From positions 3,162,001 to 3,226,000 of the forward strand of contig NZ_KI912270.1 in NCBI RefSeq assembly GCF_000243415.2: a stretch of 64,000 bases of DNA, written 5' to 3'. The position numbers were made by a program, and so were the translations under genes. This document shows positions 24,800-34,944 of this stretch, in pieces. A model generated the notes under the pieces. That model ran no database searches, was not told where the DNA came from, and saw only the letters and a program-made list of their open reading frames with translations. The DNA is from Mycolicibacterium tusciae JS617. GTDB lineage: Bacteria > Actinomycetota > Actinomycetes > Mycobacteriales > Mycobacteriaceae. Numbering within the stretch: position 1 is the stretch's first letter; each line of letters begins with the position of its first letter.

Positions 24800-26182
24800 C
24801 TAAGCCTCCAGCAGCGCGCTCATCTCGCTCTTGAAACGATCGGCCAGATCCCACAGGTCGTCGACCAACTGTCGGCACGAGATGATGCCGACGTTGAGCC
24901 TGCCGTTCAACGACATCACCGTGATGTTCAAACCCGACCCGTGAAAGATCGGACCGAGCGGATACAGCGACTTCATCTCCGCGCCCATCGCGTACAGCTT
25001 CGTGTTCGGTCCCGCCACGTTCGAGATCACCACGTTGTGAATCGGCGTGCTCTTCAGCGGCGTACGCGACAGCACGTCGATCATCACACCGAACACCGCC
25101 GGTGGGATCACCTGAGTCACATCGGCAAACAGCGTCGGTGCCAGGGCAGCACTGTGTTCCTTTGCGCGCGAACTTGATTCGGCGATTGCCCGCAGGCGCT
25201 CCGCCGGATCCGCGATATGCGTCTGCAGGTTGGAGAACATCCCCGACAACTGGTTTCGGCCCGGCCGATCGGACTTGCCGCGCACCGACGCCGGAACCAC
25301 CGCGATCAGCGGCTCATCGGGCAACTCTCCCCGACCCTGCAAGTACTCCCGCAACGCGCCGGCGCACAACGCCATCACCACATCGTTGACCTTGACCCCG
25401 AACGCATTCTTCACCTGCTTGACGTCGTCCAACTCCACCTGCGCCAGCGCGATACTGCGGTCGGACGTGATCTCGGCGTTGAACACCGTCGCCGGAGCTC
25501 TGAACGGCGGCGCCATCGCCCTGCCACTACGCGCGCGGCCGACCGTGTTGACGATCGTCGACATCGTCGCGGGCACCACCCTCGCGAGCTGCAGCGGACG
25601 AGTCAGCGCCCGTACCAATCCGCTGGCGGCGATCTCGAACGGCATCGCGCCCCCCGCTCCCTCCACCGGTTCCGGCGGCGCGCTGTCCGGCTCCACGTCG
25701 CACAGATTGTTGATCAGGCTGGCCGCCGCTACACCGTCCACCGCCGCGTGATGCACCTTGATCATCAGCGCGATGGACCCACCGTCCTCCGGCTCCACCC
25801 CGTCCAAGCCCTCGATGACCCACATCTCCCACAGCGGCTTGCTGCGGTCCAGCGGCGTCGACGCGATACGTCCGCACACCTCCGCCAAGTCGGCGCGCCC
25901 TCCCGGTGCCGGAACGCCGATGCGGTGCAGATGCTGCGACACATCCAGCTCGGTGTCCTCGACCCACACGGGATGGTCCAAATTCAACTGGCTGTCTTCA
26001 AGTTTCGCCCGCAACTCCGGCAGCGCCTGCATCCGGGACTCCAGGTGGCGGCGAACTCCGTCGAAGCTGTATCCGCCGGGAATCGTGGACGGGTCCAGCT
26101 CGGCGATGGAACACACATGCAATGGCACAGCGGCTGATTCGCTGTAAAGCATGCTTGCATCAAACCCGCTCAGTCGTTCCAC
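24800..26182 (-). CDS. WS/DGAT-type O-acyltransferase
   Basis: A 460-residue wax ester synthase/diacylglycerol acyltransferase. The catalytic motif is His144-His145-Ala-Ala-Val-Asp149-Gly150. The N-terminal Arg-Leu-Ser-Gly-Phe-Asp-Ala-Ser-Met-Leu and the C-terminal Ser-Asn-Val-Ala-Gly-Pro region are typical of mycobacterial paralogues. It esterifies fatty acyl-CoA to diacylglycerol or alcohols at the membrane, making storage lipid. It appears monocistronic; most mycobacteria hold many paralogues, so the substrate range is not defined here. Confidence 0.93.
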   Translation of the reverse strand: MERLSGFDASMLYSESAAVPLHVCSIAELDPSTIPGGYSFDGVRRHLESRMQALPELRAKLEDSQLNLDHPVWVEDTELDVSQHLHRIGVPAPGGRADLAEVCGRIASTPLDRSKPLWEMWVIEGLDGVEPEDGGSIALMIKVHHAAVDGVAAASLINNLCDVEPDSAPPEPVEGAGGAMPFEIAASGLVRALTRPLQLARVVPATMSTIVNTVGRARSGRAMAPPFRAPATVFNAEITSDRSIALAQVELDDVKQVKNAFGVKVNDVVMALCAGALREYLQGRGELPDEPLIAVVPASVRGKSDRPGRNQLSGMFSNLQTHIADPAERLRAIAESSSRAKEHSAALAPTLFADVTQVIPPAVFGVMIDVLSRTPLKSTPIHNVVISNVAGPNTKLYAMGAEMKSLYPLGPIFHGSGLNITVMSLNGRLNVGIISCRQLVDDLWDLADRFKSEMSALLEA

Positions 26183-26240
26183 TAACCCGAGGTACCCGAG
26201 CGGACACTCATCTCAAACCCGAGGCCCAACCCGCCGAAAG

Positions 26241-26930
26241 CTACCGCTGTGAGCCCGGCAGCTGATCGAGCCAGTCCGATTCCCCGTCGACGGGTTCGCC
26301 GTTGATCACGACGGTCGGAACACCGGGCTCAGGAAACTGACGCAGGACCGCGAGGTTGCTGGCCGCGATGGCGCGCGCGTCGTACCCGATCGGCAGACCG
26401 AGCCTGACCAGATTCTGGGCCGGTTGCGGTGCGCCGACGCGGTTGGCCAGCTCGGCGAGCTGATTGTTGTCCAGATCCGTGGGCCCTCCCTCTTCCGGCT
26501 GGTTCTCCGCCGAGAAGATCTGCTCGACGAAGCGCCACGTGACGTCGCTCGACCGCGACTGATCAGCCACCACGAAGGTCGCGTAGATCGCTCGAATGTC
26601 GTATGTCTTGCTGGCCGAGTACTTGTCGAGAAAGTCCACAAATCGAAGGTTGACGCGCAGCGAGCCGTCCTCGATGCGCTGACCGATTTCCTCGCCCTGC
26701 TCCTGGATCATCTTTCCGCTGAACGGGCACATCGGATCCACGTACAGGTCGACCACCCCGAGCGAGTGCGGGTCCCCGATGGCGATGGCATCCCCCGCCG
26801 GCGCCGCCGCGGCCGCCTGGGCAACTCCCGCCGTCGGTCCGCACATCAACAACGCCACGATCACGCCCACGACCGCCCAGAGCGCACGCCTTGTCCGGTT
26901 CACCGGTGTTCCGTCCATGCCTCCCATCAT
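26241..26930 (-). CDS. Exported DsbA-like thioredoxin-fold protein with single active-site Cys
   Basis: A 229-residue protein with a signal sequence (about residues 13-40, ending Ala-Gln-Ala-Ala-Ala) and a DsbA/thioredoxin fold: strand Val-Asp-Leu-Tyr-Val-Asp-Pro, active site Cys-Pro-Phe-Ser, and cis-Pro loop Gly-Val-Pro-Thr-Val-Val. The second Cys of the usual Cys-x-x-Cys is Ser, so ordinary disulfide formation is unlikely; mixed-disulfide or structural roles are possible. Starts at ATG 26930, 26918 or a downstream GTG are all possible. Confidence 0.85.
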   Translation of the reverse strand: MMGGMDGTPVNRTRRALWAVVGVIVALLMCGPTAGVAQAAAAAPAGDAIAIGDPHSLGVVDLYVDPMCPFSGKMIQEQGEEIGQRIEDGSLRVNLRFVDFLDKYSASKTYDIRAIYATFVVADQSRSSDVTWRFVEQIFSAENQPEEGGPTDLDNNQLAELANRVGAPQPAQNLVRLGLPIGYDARAIAASNLAVLRQFPEPGVPTVVINGEPVDGESDWLDQLPGSQR

Positions 26931-27007
26931 GTCGTGCCGGGCGCAAGAGTGAATCGGTGGTCATCCGCCCCACGGTTGAACCACCTCTCACCGGGTAGTC
27001 GGGCCCG

Positions 27008-28789
27008 ATGAGCTCACTCGTCGCTGACGGCATCATCGACCGACTCCGGGAATGGGGCGTCAAGCGCATCTTCGGCTTCGCCGGCGACGGCATCGACCCG
27101 ATCCTCGCCGCCCTCCGCCGCGCCGACGGCGATCCCGAATACGTCGCCGTCCGCCACGAGGAGATGGCCGCCTTCATGGCCTGCGGCCACGCCAAGTACA
27201 CCGGCGAAGTCGGCGTCTGCCTGGCCACTCAGGGCCCCGGCGCCATCCACCTGCTCACCGGGCTGTACGACGCCAAACTCGACCGCCGCCCGGTCGTCGC
27301 CATCGTCGGCCAGGTCGTCTCCTCCGCCCTCGGCAGCGGCTACCTCCAGGAGGTCGACCTGCACCCCCTCTTCAAGGACGTCTGCGGCCAATTCGTCCAG
27401 ACCGTCTTCACCCCCGAACAGCTCCCCATGGCCCTGGACAACGCCATGCGCACCGCCATCGCGACGTCCACCCCGACGTGTCTCATCGTCCCCCACGACA
27501 TCCAAAAGGCCTCGCTGCCAGACGAACTCCCCCACAGCCACGGCATCGTCCCGTCCTCCATCGTCGCCGACCACCGCCACCTCGTCCCGCCGCCAGAGCG
27601 CCTCCAGGAAGCCGCCGGCGTCCTCAACGCCGGCCGCAAAGTGGCCCTTCTCATCGGCCGTGGTGCCGCAGGCGCCGCCGACGAGATCGCCAAGACCGTC
27701 CAGGCTCTCGGCGCCGGAGTCACCGCGTCGCTGCTCGGCAAGCCCGTCCTCGACGAGGACGCGCCCTGGCACACCGGCGTCATGGGCCACCTCGGCACCA
27801 CCGCCAGCGCCGACCTCATGGAGAATTGCGACACCCTGCTCATCGTCGGCTGCAACGACCCCTGGACCGAGTTCTACCCCAAGCCGGGCCAGGCCCGGGC
27901 CGTCCAGATCGACGCCGACCCCCGCGTCCTTGGCGCCAAGTTCCCCGTCGAGGTCGGCATCGTCGGCGACGCCGCCACCACCCTGCGCCAGATGCTGCCC
28001 CTCCTGGAGCATCCCACCGATGACGAGTGGACCACCACCGTCGACCAGTACATCAGCCGATGGAAAGCCTTCGCCCAGAACAATATTGAGGCGCAGACCA
28101 CCAACGCCAACCCCGAATTCGTCGTCTTCGAACTCAACGAACACCTGCCGGCCAACGCGCGCATCGCCGTCGACGTCGGCTCGTCCACCTACTGGTACGC
28201 CAAACATCTGCGCCTGCCCGGCGGCGTGCCCGCCCACGTCTCCGGCTACCTCGCCTGCATGGGCTGCGCCATGCCCTACGGCCTCGCCGCCAAGCTCGAC
28301 GCGCCCGACCGCCCCGTCGTCGCACTCATCGGCGACGGCGCCATGCAGATGAACGGCCTGCTCGAACTCATCACCGTCGCCCACCACTGGCGCGAGTGGC
28401 AGGACCCACGATTCGTCGTCCTCGTCCTGCACAACCGCGACCTGGCCGAAGTGAGCTGGGAACAACGCGAGATGGAAGGCGACCCGCGCTACCCCGCCTC
28501 CCAGCAAGTGCCTGACTTCCCGTACGCCCGCTACGCCGAAATGCTTGGCCTGCAGGGTATCCGGGTCGAACAGTCAGCGCAGGCCTCCGAGGCGTGGCGA
28601 CAAGCGTTCAGCGCCGACCGCCCCACCCTCATCGAGGCGATCGTCGATGCCAACGTCCCGTTGCTGCCACCCAACATGCCCGACGAGAAGGCCAGCAAGG
28701 TCTTCGATGCCGTCGACCAGGAACCCGACGGCGCCGCGGTGCGCGCCCGCATCGACCACCACCTCCAGGCCGAACACACGACGGGCTGA
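27008..28789 (+). CDS. Thiamine-diphosphate-dependent enzyme (pyruvate oxidase/acetolactate synthase type)
   Basis: A 593-residue ThDP enzyme of the usual three-domain form. The catalytic Glu lies in Val-Arg-His-Glu-Glu near residue 47. The central domain is at about 195-340. The cofactor motif Gly-Asp-Gly-Ala-Met ... Asn is at about 440-475 (Leu-His-Asn-Arg-Asp-Leu). It probably decarboxylates a 2-oxo acid such as pyruvate, but the acceptor is uncertain. The aldehyde oxidoreductase genes follow after 45 bases and may share a transcript, in which case the aldehyde product could be passed on; this is inference. Confidence 0.88.
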   Translation: MSSLVADGIIDRLREWGVKRIFGFAGDGIDPILAALRRADGDPEYVAVRHEEMAAFMACGHAKYTGEVGVCLATQGPGAIHLLTGLYDAKLDRRPVVAIVGQVVSSALGSGYLQEVDLHPLFKDVCGQFVQTVFTPEQLPMALDNAMRTAIATSTPTCLIVPHDIQKASLPDELPHSHGIVPSSIVADHRHLVPPPERLQEAAGVLNAGRKVALLIGRGAAGAADEIAKTVQALGAGVTASLLGKPVLDEDAPWHTGVMGHLGTTASADLMENCDTLLIVGCNDPWTEFYPKPGQARAVQIDADPRVLGAKFPVEVGIVGDAATTLRQMLPLLEHPTDDEWTTTVDQYISRWKAFAQNNIEAQTTNANPEFVVFELNEHLPANARIAVDVGSSTYWYAKHLRLPGGVPAHVSGYLACMGCAMPYGLAAKLDAPDRPVVALIGDGAMQMNGLLELITVAHHWREWQDPRFVVLVLHNRDLAEVSWEQREMEGDPRYPASQQVPDFPYARYAEMLGLQGIRVEQSAQASEAWRQAFSADRPTLIEAIVDANVPLLPPNMPDEKASKVFDAVDQEPDGAAVRARIDHHLQAEHTTG

Positions 28790-28834
28790 CCGCCCCGACG
28801 GTTTCGTCAGCCTGCACGGGGGTACCCGGCTGCC

Positions 28835-29350
28835 ATGGAGTCAGCCCACTTCACCGACATCACCGTGACCGTCGACGGCACCCCGCGCCAGGTCCGCGTC
28901 GACAACCGCACCACCCTGCTGGACCTGCTGCGTGAGCACCTCGACGTCACCGCCCCCAAGAAGGGCTGCGACCACGGCCAGTGCGGATCCTGCACGGTGC
29001 TGCTCGACGGCCGCCGCGCGACCACCTGCCTGGCGTTCGCAGTCGCCCACGACGGCGCCGAGATCGTCACCGCCGCCGGCCTCGGCGACACCGACTCGCT
29101 GCACCCGGTCGCCCAAGCCTTCCTCGACCACGACGGCTTCCAATGCGGCTACTGCACCCCCGGCCAGATCTGCTCGGCGGTCGGCATGCTCGACGAACTC
29201 AAGGCCGGCAACCCCAGCAGCGTCACCGACGACCTCGACGGAACACCCACCGCCTCCGACGCCGAGATCCGAGAACGCATGAGCGGCAACCTCTGTCGCT
29301 GCGCCGCCTATCCCAACATCCTCGCCGCCATCGGACAGGCGCTGCGATGA
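28835..29350 (+). CDS. paoA: Aldehyde oxidoreductase [2Fe-2S] subunit
   Basis: A 171-residue small subunit of a xanthine-dehydrogenase-family enzyme. Plant-type [2Fe-2S] ligands are in [10 protein letters not shown] and a following Thr-Thr-Cys. The second cluster ligands are in Cys-Gly-Tyr-Cys and Leu-Cys-Arg-Cys. It passes electrons from the molybdenum centre to FAD. It overlaps the next gene by four bases (ATGA). No Tat signal is evident, unlike E. coli PaoA, so the complex is probably cytoplasmic. Confidence 0.92.
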   Translation: MESAHFTDITVTVDGTPRQVRVDNRTTLLDLLREHLDVTAPKKGCDHGQCGSCTVLLDGRRATTCLAFAVAHDGAEIVTAAGLGDTDSLHPVAQAFLDHDGFQCGYCTPGQICSAVGMLDELKAGNPSSVTDDLDGTPTASDAEIRERMSGNLCRCAAYPNILAAIGQALR

Positions 29351-30339
29351 TCCCGTTCGCCTATCACCGCGCCACCAGCGTGGCGGACGCCGTCACAACC
29401 GTCGCCGACCGCCCCGACGCGGTCTTCCTCGCCGGCGGCACCAACCTCGTCGACCACATGAAACTCGGCGTCATCGCACCCGGCCTGGTCGTCGACGTCG
29501 GCCACCTGCCGCTCACCGACGTCGACGTGCTGCCCGACGGCACCCTGCGCATCGGCGCCGACGTCCGCAACAGCGACCTCGCCGCGCATCCGGTGGTCCG
29601 CAGCCGCTACCCGGTCCTCGCCCGCGCCCTGCTGTCCGCGGCGTCGGGCCAACTGCGCAACCTCGCCACCACCGCCGGCAATCTGCTGCAGCGCACCCGC
29701 TGCGTCTACTTCCAGGACGTCACGACACCGTGCAACAAACGCACGCCCGGCGCCGGCTGCTCGGCCATCGACGGGTACGTGCGCTACCACGCCATCTTCG
29801 GCGCGTCCGAACACTGCGTCGCCGTGCACCCGTCCGATATGGCGGTGGCGATGGCCGCCCTCGACGCGCAGGTGGTGTTCCACGACGGCGACGGCGAACA
29901 CCGGCTGTCGCTCGACGAGTTCTATCGGCTGCCCGGCGAGGAGCCCGAGCGCGACACCACCCTGCCGCCCGGCGCGCTGATCACCGCCGTGGAGATTCCC
30001 GCGCCGCCACCGCGATCCTGTTCGACGTACCGGAAGGTCCGCGACCGCGCGTCCTTCGCGTTCGCGCTGACGTCCGTCGCCGCCGAGGTGGTGATCGACG
30101 ACGGCACCGTCACCTCGGCGCGCGTCGCGCTCGGCGGTGTCGCCCACAAACCCTGGCGCGCCCACCATGCCGAGGAGGCGTTGACCGGCAAGCCCGCCAC
30201 CGAGGAGTCCTTCCGCGCCGCTGCCGACGCCGAACTCGCGCACGCACAGCCGTTGCGCGGCAACGAGTTCAAGGTCGACCTCACCCGCGGCGCCCTCGTC
30301 GCCACCTTGGCGGCCCTGGCGGAAGGGCGGCAGCGATGA
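29347..30339 (+). CDS. paoB: Aldehyde oxidoreductase FAD subunit with extra [4Fe-4S] site
   Basis: A 330-residue FAD-binding subunit. The FAD loop Ala-Gly-Gly-Thr-Asn-Leu is near residues 29-34 and Thr-Thr-Ala-Gly-Asn-Leu near 108-113. An inserted segment with Cys119, Cys129 and Cys138, plus Cys159, matches the PaoB-type [4Fe-4S] insertion (Arg-Cys-x-Tyr-Phe; Pro-Cys-Asn-Lys-Arg; Gly-Cys-Ser). This points to a periplasmic-PaoABC-like aldehyde oxidoreductase rather than a xanthine or CO dehydrogenase. It is translationally coupled on both sides. Confidence 0.9.
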   Translation: MIPFAYHRATSVADAVTTVADRPDAVFLAGGTNLVDHMKLGVIAPGLVVDVGHLPLTDVDVLPDGTLRIGADVRNSDLAAHPVVRSRYPVLARALLSAASGQLRNLATTAGNLLQRTRCVYFQDVTTPCNKRTPGAGCSAIDGYVRYHAIFGASEHCVAVHPSDMAVAMAALDAQVVFHDGDGEHRLSLDEFYRLPGEEPERDTTLPPGALITAVEIPAPPPRSCSTYRKVRDRASFAFALTSVAAEVVIDDGTVTSARVALGGVAHKPWRAHHAEEALTGKPATEESFRAAADAELAHAQPLRGNEFKVDLTRGALVATLAALAEGRQR

Positions 30340-32426
30340 CCGCCCTGCAGCCCCGCGCCATCGGCACCCGACTCACCCGGCTCGACGGACCGGCCAAAGT
30401 CACCGGCACCGCCGACTACGCCGTCGAGCACCGCGTCGACGCGCCGCTGTATCTGCACGCGGTGCAGGCCACCATCTCGCGCGGGCGCGTCACCGCGATG
30501 GACACCAGCCAAGCGCAGGCCGTCGACGGGGTGGAAACGATCCTCACCGTCTTCGATGCGCCACGGCTGGCCGACACGTCCGACGGCGACCTCACCATCC
30601 TGCAGGACAACCAGGTGCACTACCGCGGCCAGTTCATCGGCGCCGTGGTCGCCGACACCGCCGAGAACGCCCGGCAGGCAGCCCATCTCGTGCGTGTCGG
30701 ATACGAGGCCGCCGAGCGCCACACCGAACTGATCGCCGACCATCCGCGGCTGTATGCGCCCGATACGGTCAACGCCGGATACCCGACCGACACCGCCCAG
30801 GGCAGCGCCGAGGCCGCCATGCATCAGGTTCCGGTCACCGTCGACCACACGTACACCACCCCGCATGAGTTCAACAGCCCGATGGAGCCACACGCCTGTA
30901 TTGCCCTGTGGGACAACGACGGCCCCCGGCTGACGCTGTACGACTCGACCCAGGGTGTGCACGTGGTGCGCCAACAGATGGCGTCGTCGTTCGGCATCGA
31001 CAAGGAGCAGATTCGCGTCGTGGCCACACACGTCGGCGGCGGCTTCGGGTCCAAGGGTGCGCCGCACTCGCACAACATCCTGGCTGTGATGGCCGCCCAG
31101 CGCACTCCTGGCCGTCCGGTGAAGTTCGCGATAACCCGCCAGCAGATGTTCGCCGTCGCCGGCTACCGCACCCCCACCATCCAGCGCGTCCGTCTCGGCG
31201 CCCAAAAAGACGGCACGATCACCGCGATCAGCCACGAGGTCATCACGCAGACCGCGACGATCAAGGAATTCGCCGAGCAGGCCGCGGTTCCGGCGCGCAT
31301 GATGTACGCCGGCGACCACCGCAAGACATCGCACCGTGTCGCGCCTTTGGACGTGCCCGTCCCGTTCTGGATGCGCGCACCCGGTGAGTGCCCCGGCATG
31401 TTCGCCCTCGAGGTCGCGATGGACGAGCTGGCCGTCGCGTGCGACCTGGATCCGATCGAGCTGCGGGTGCGCAACGATCCGGAGGTCGACCCCGAAACCG
31501 GCAACCCGTGGTCGGACCGTCGGCTCGTCGAATGTCTGCACACCGGCGCCGAACGGTTCGGCTGGGCGCCGCGCGACCCCACACCACGCGCCCGTCGAGA
31601 CGGTGAATGGCTGGTGGGCACCGGGGTCGCGTCCGCGGTGTATCCGGCGATGATCCAGCCCGGCAACAGTGCACGCATCGAATGCGTTAAGCCACAACGG
31701 TTCGCGGTGCAGATCGGCGCGGTCGACATCGGTACCGGTACGTGGACGGCGCTGACCCAGATCGCCGCCGACGCGCTCGGCTGCGACGTCGGCGCGATCG
31801 ATCTGCAGATCGGCGACACCGACCTGCCTGCCGCGTCGGTCGAGGGCGGGTCGTCGGGCATCAGCTCGTGGGGCCGTGCGATCGTCGCCGCTGCGCGCGC
31901 CTTCCGCGACGAGCACGGGGACACCCCGGCGACCGGCGCCGCCACGACGGCCGACGCCCCCGACAACGACGAGGTCGAGGACTACGGAATGTATTCCTTC
32001 GGAGCGCATTTCGTCGAAGCCCGGGTCAGCCGCTATACCGGTGAGATCCATCTGTCGCGCATGCTGGGGGTGTTCTCGATCGGCCGGGCGATCAACCCGA
32101 CGACGCTGCGCTCGCAGTTGATCGGCGGGATGACGATGGGCATCTCGATGGCGTTGCACGAAGAGGGCGTGCGCGATACACGCTTCGGCCACATCGTCAC
32201 CCAAGACCTGGCGACCTACCACATCAGCTCGCACGCCGACATCCCGCAGATCGACGCGATCTGGCTCGACGGTGTCGATGAGCACTCCAACCCGATGGGC
32301 TCGCGTGGCGCGGGCGAGATCGGCATCGTCGGGTCAGCGGCCGCGGTGGTCAACGCGATCTATCACGCCACCGGCGTGCGCGTGCGAGACTTGCCGGTGA
32401 TGTGTGACGCCTTGCTCGCCACGTGA
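30336..32426 (+). CDS. paoC: Aldehyde oxidoreductase molybdenum-binding subunit
   Basis: A 696-residue catalytic subunit carrying the molybdopterin cofactor. Gly-Gly-Gly-Phe-Gly-Ser-Lys near residues 226-232, Phe-Trp-Met-Arg-Ala-Pro-Gly near 344-350, and the C-terminal Gly-Ala-Gly-Glu661-Ile-Gly with the general-base Glu are present. It oxidises aldehydes (often aromatic) to acids with water as oxygen source. The usual cofactor-insertion chaperone (PaoD/XdhC) is not in the window. Its stop overlaps the GTG of the kinase-like gene. Confidence 0.92.
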   Translation: MTALQPRAIGTRLTRLDGPAKVTGTADYAVEHRVDAPLYLHAVQATISRGRVTAMDTSQAQAVDGVETILTVFDAPRLADTSDGDLTILQDNQVHYRGQFIGAVVADTAENARQAAHLVRVGYEAAERHTELIADHPRLYAPDTVNAGYPTDTAQGSAEAAMHQVPVTVDHTYTTPHEFNSPMEPHACIALWDNDGPRLTLYDSTQGVHVVRQQMASSFGIDKEQIRVVATHVGGGFGSKGAPHSHNILAVMAAQRTPGRPVKFAITRQQMFAVAGYRTPTIQRVRLGAQKDGTITAISHEVITQTATIKEFAEQAAVPARMMYAGDHRKTSHRVAPLDVPVPFWMRAPGECPGMFALEVAMDELAVACDLDPIELRVRNDPEVDPETGNPWSDRRLVECLHTGAERFGWAPRDPTPRARRDGEWLVGTGVASAVYPAMIQPGNSARIECVKPQRFAVQIGAVDIGTGTWTALTQIAADALGCDVGAIDLQIGDTDLPAASVEGGSSGISSWGRAIVAAARAFRDEHGDTPATGAATTADAPDNDEVEDYGMYSFGAHFVEARVSRYTGEIHLSRMLGVFSIGRAINPTTLRSQLIGGMTMGISMALHEEGVRDTRFGHIVTQDLATYHISSHADIPQIDAIWLDGVDEHSNPMGSRGAGEIGIVGSAAAVVNAIYHATGVRVRDLPVMCDALLAT

Positions 32427-33193
32427 CCGACCTCGACGACCTTGTCATCGAGTGGGACCTGTGTCCCGACGGACCCGCGATCGACACCGAGGGCTCCCGC
32501 CTGATGCCAGTCCGCGCCGACAGCGCCCCTGCTGTGCTCAAGATCGGCGCCTCCGAGCACGCCCACCTGGTGCTGCGACGGTGGAACGGCCGCGGCGCCG
32601 TCCGCCTCCTGCGCGCGGACCCGCACCGACGGGCCCTGCTGCTGGAGCGCCTGGGGACAACGAACCTCGTGCCCGACGACGACGCCTGCACCGTCATCGC
32701 CGACCTCTACCGCAGACTTCACGTGCCCGCAATGCCGCAATTACCCTCGGCCGCAACGCTTACCGAACAGTGGGCCGAGGACTTCGACGCCCTCCCCCGC
32801 AGCGCCCCTATCCCCCACCGCCTCGTCGAGCAAGCCGCCACGCTGTGCCGCGACCTGGCCACCGCACCCGCCGACACCACGCTGCACGGCAACCTGCACT
32901 GTGGCAAAGTGCTTGCCGCCGAACGTGAACCGTGGCTGGCCATCGCCCCGCAACCCCTCAACGGCGATCCGCCCTTCGAACTCGCCCCGATGCTGTGGAC
33001 CGGCTGGGACGACGGCCCGAACCGCGACGACGTCCGTCACCGCTTCTACACGCTCGTCGACGCTGCAGGCTTCGACGAGGACCGCGCCAAAGCGTGGGCC
33101 ATCGTCCGCATCGTCCGTGCAGCCGTCAACGCCTTGGACCACCCCGGCCAGCTGACCCAGTTGATCACAATCGCCAAGGCAATTCAGGACTGA
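32423..33193 (+). CDS. APH(6)/streptomycin-kinase-like protein, probably inactive
   Basis: A 256-residue protein with the fold and motifs of streptomycin 6-kinase. The ATP-binding Lys40 is kept (Ala-Val-Leu-Lys). The catalytic loop, normally His-Gly-Asp-Leu-His-x-Gly-Asn, reads His155-Gly-Asn157-Leu-His-Cys-Gly-Lys162. The Asp of the Ala-Ile-Asp-Pro metal site is Ala175. Loss of the catalytic base and both magnesium ligands argues for a pseudokinase or a dead resistance gene. It is coupled to paoC by a GTGA overlap, so it may instead have a structural role linked to that enzyme. Confidence 0.8.
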   Translation: MTDLDDLVIEWDLCPDGPAIDTEGSRLMPVRADSAPAVLKIGASEHAHLVLRRWNGRGAVRLLRADPHRRALLLERLGTTNLVPDDDACTVIADLYRRLHVPAMPQLPSAATLTEQWAEDFDALPRSAPIPHRLVEQAATLCRDLATAPADTTLHGNLHCGKVLAAEREPWLAIAPQPLNGDPPFELAPMLWTGWDDGPNRDDVRHRFYTLVDAAGFDEDRAKAWAIVRIVRAAVNALDHPGQLTQLITIAKAIQD

Positions 33194-33336
33194 CGAGCGC
33201 TAGATCGCCCTGTTCGCCGATGAGCGCGGTCGGAATCCTGCGCCATCACCTCTTCGGAGAAGGCCGCGACGCCGTCCCCCACACCCTTCACACAACGGCA
33301 GTATTCGCCCGCAACACTCCCCCTCGGTGCGCCAAG

Positions 33337-33359
33337 ATGTCGGCGGCGTGTCCTATGTT
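33337..33359 (+). promoter_or_regulatory. PafBC-like promoter of jetA
   Basis: ATGTCGGCG (33337-33345), eight bases, TATGTT (33354-33359): seven of nine positions of tTGTCRGTG plus a full TAnnnT at the right spacing. The predicted transcription start is near 33366, giving a leader of about 30 bases before GTG 33398 with AGAGGA as ribosome-binding site. Near-identical arrangements precede jetB and jetC. Confidence 0.65.
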
Positions 33360-33397
33360 GAGTCCTCCGGATCGATGCACTGAATAGAGGAACGCGG

Positions 33398-34834
33398 GTG
33401 AACGAGTACGCAGGAGCCGCTGACCTGCTGGAGCTCAACCGCGACCTGCAGGGTTCCCGCGCCATCCGCCTGCTCGCCGCAACCAACCTCAGCCTCTACG
33501 CGACGCTGATGGAGCGTCACCTGTCCGACGGCGCGGTCGCCGAGACCGAACTCGTCGTGCGCCTCGAACGCGACCTCGCCGATCTAGACGACCCCCAGTC
33601 CGGCCTCGCCCTCATCAAGTCCTGGGCCGCCCAAGGCTGGCTGCACCGCATCGTCGACGAACGCCACGACCAGAACGTCTGCTACCTCACCCAGGACACC
33701 CGACGGGCGCTGGACTTCCTGCGCGGCATGCGCCGCCAGGACACCATCGCCACCGGCGGCTCGATCACCGGCATCGCGTCGCGACTCAAGCAGGTCGCGC
33801 TGCGCGTCGACAACGATCCCGCCCGCATCCGCAAGCACATCGAAGCCGAAATCGCCGCTCTCCACGAGGAACTCGAGGCATTGGACGCCGGGCAGCGTCC
33901 GGCACCCGACGTCACCGACTGCTACGACGAGGCCCGCGCCATCGCCCTGCAGATGGAACGCCTCATCACCGACATCGGCCAATACGGCACCATGATCGAG
34001 CAGGCCACCGCGGCGCTGGACGAACCCATCGACTCCAACACCGCCTACCGCGACCGCCAGCGCCAGATGTACACCGACTACCAAACCGCCTGGGACTCCC
34101 AGGGCCGCGACTCCCACCGCGCCTTCCTGCGCATGATCAACGACCCCGACCAACGCGCCGAATTCGAGACCGACGTCGCCGCCGTCGCCGAAGCGCTGCC
34201 CGCCCTCGACCCCGCCCTGCGCAAGGTCATGGCCGGCTTCTTCGAACTCGTCGGCCACCAGATCGACGAAGTCGAACGCATCCAGCAGCGCTGCGCCCAG
34301 CGCGTCAAACGCTTCACCGCCTTCGGCACCATGGAGCAGAGCCGCGGGGTGGCCCGCCAACTCAACGAAGCCATCGGCGCCGCCCGCGCCTTGTTGAAGT
34401 CCAGCTTCACCGACTCCCGCCTCGACATCGACGTCCCCCTGACTCGCCACGCCATCAGTTCCATTGGCGCGCTGAGCTTCAAGATCGGCGACCTGTCCAA
34501 CCCCAAGCCCGCCGAACACGCCGCGAACGACGTCGACCTCACCAGCTTCGCCGCCCTCACCACCCAGGTCGACGCCCCCGCCATGTCCGACATGCTCAAC
34601 CGCGCCCTGCGCGACGGGCCCGTCGAACTCCCCGACGCCGTCGCCATGCTCGACACGGCCTACCTCGGCCACGTCATCGTGCTGTGGTCGTGGGCGCTCA
34701 CCCAACCCAACCCACAACAAGCCGAGTCGACCACCGTCCGCTTCCGCTCCCTCGACGGCCGCGACCGCGAAATGGCCGTCCCCCGTTTGACCTTCACCGA
34801 GCCCATCACCACCCTCGCCGGAGCGGGCACGTGA
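33398..34834 (+). CDS. jetA: Wadjet protein JetA (DUF3375, MksF/kleisin-like)
   Basis: A 478-residue DUF3375 protein of normal family length. It has an N-terminal winged-helix-like region (Leu-Leu-Ala-Ala-Thr-Asn-Leu-Ser-Leu-Tyr; Leu-Thr-Gln-Asp-Thr-Arg-Arg-Ala-Leu-Asp-Phe-Leu), long helices in the middle (about 110-340) and a C-terminal domain. In Wadjet, JetA is the kleisin-like subunit that bridges the JetC SMC heads and recruits JetB to sense and restrict small circular DNA. GTG 33398 follows AGAGGA. Unlike standard jetABCD operons, the next gene is not jetB but an ERCC4-Lsr2 nuclease. Confidence 0.92.
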   Translation: MNEYAGAADLLELNRDLQGSRAIRLLAATNLSLYATLMERHLSDGAVAETELVVRLERDLADLDDPQSGLALIKSWAAQGWLHRIVDERHDQNVCYLTQDTRRALDFLRGMRRQDTIATGGSITGIASRLKQVALRVDNDPARIRKHIEAEIAALHEELEALDAGQRPAPDVTDCYDEARAIALQMERLITDIGQYGTMIEQATAALDEPIDSNTAYRDRQRQMYTDYQTAWDSQGRDSHRAFLRMINDPDQRAEFETDVAAVAEALPALDPALRKVMAGFFELVGHQIDEVERIQQRCAQRVKRFTAFGTMEQSRGVARQLNEAIGAARALLKSSFTDSRLDIDVPLTRHAISSIGALSFKIGDLSNPKPAEHAANDVDLTSFAALTTQVDAPAMSDMLNRALRDGPVELPDAVAMLDTAYLGHVIVLWSWALTQPNPQQAESTTVRFRSLDGRDREMAVPRLTFTEPITTLAGAGT

Positions 34835-34944
34835 GTGCAACCGCCGCCGCGGACCGGCCCCGCTGAGGTGTTCGGACGCTAACCGCACACGCCCGCGTCA
34901 GGGGTGTTGTGCCAGATCTTGGGCGCACCCGGCAGACTCGGGGT

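Noticed and set aside
27014..28507. A 497-codon open frame on the minus strand opposite the ThDP enzyme
   Set aside because: It mirrors the high third-position GC of the plus-strand gene, is Gly/Val/Asp-rich without domain motifs, and the plus strand has clear ThDP motifs.
29922..32285. A 787-codon open frame opposite the aldehyde oxidoreductase genes
   Set aside because: Antisense shadow of paoB and paoC; no recognisable domains and low-complexity composition.
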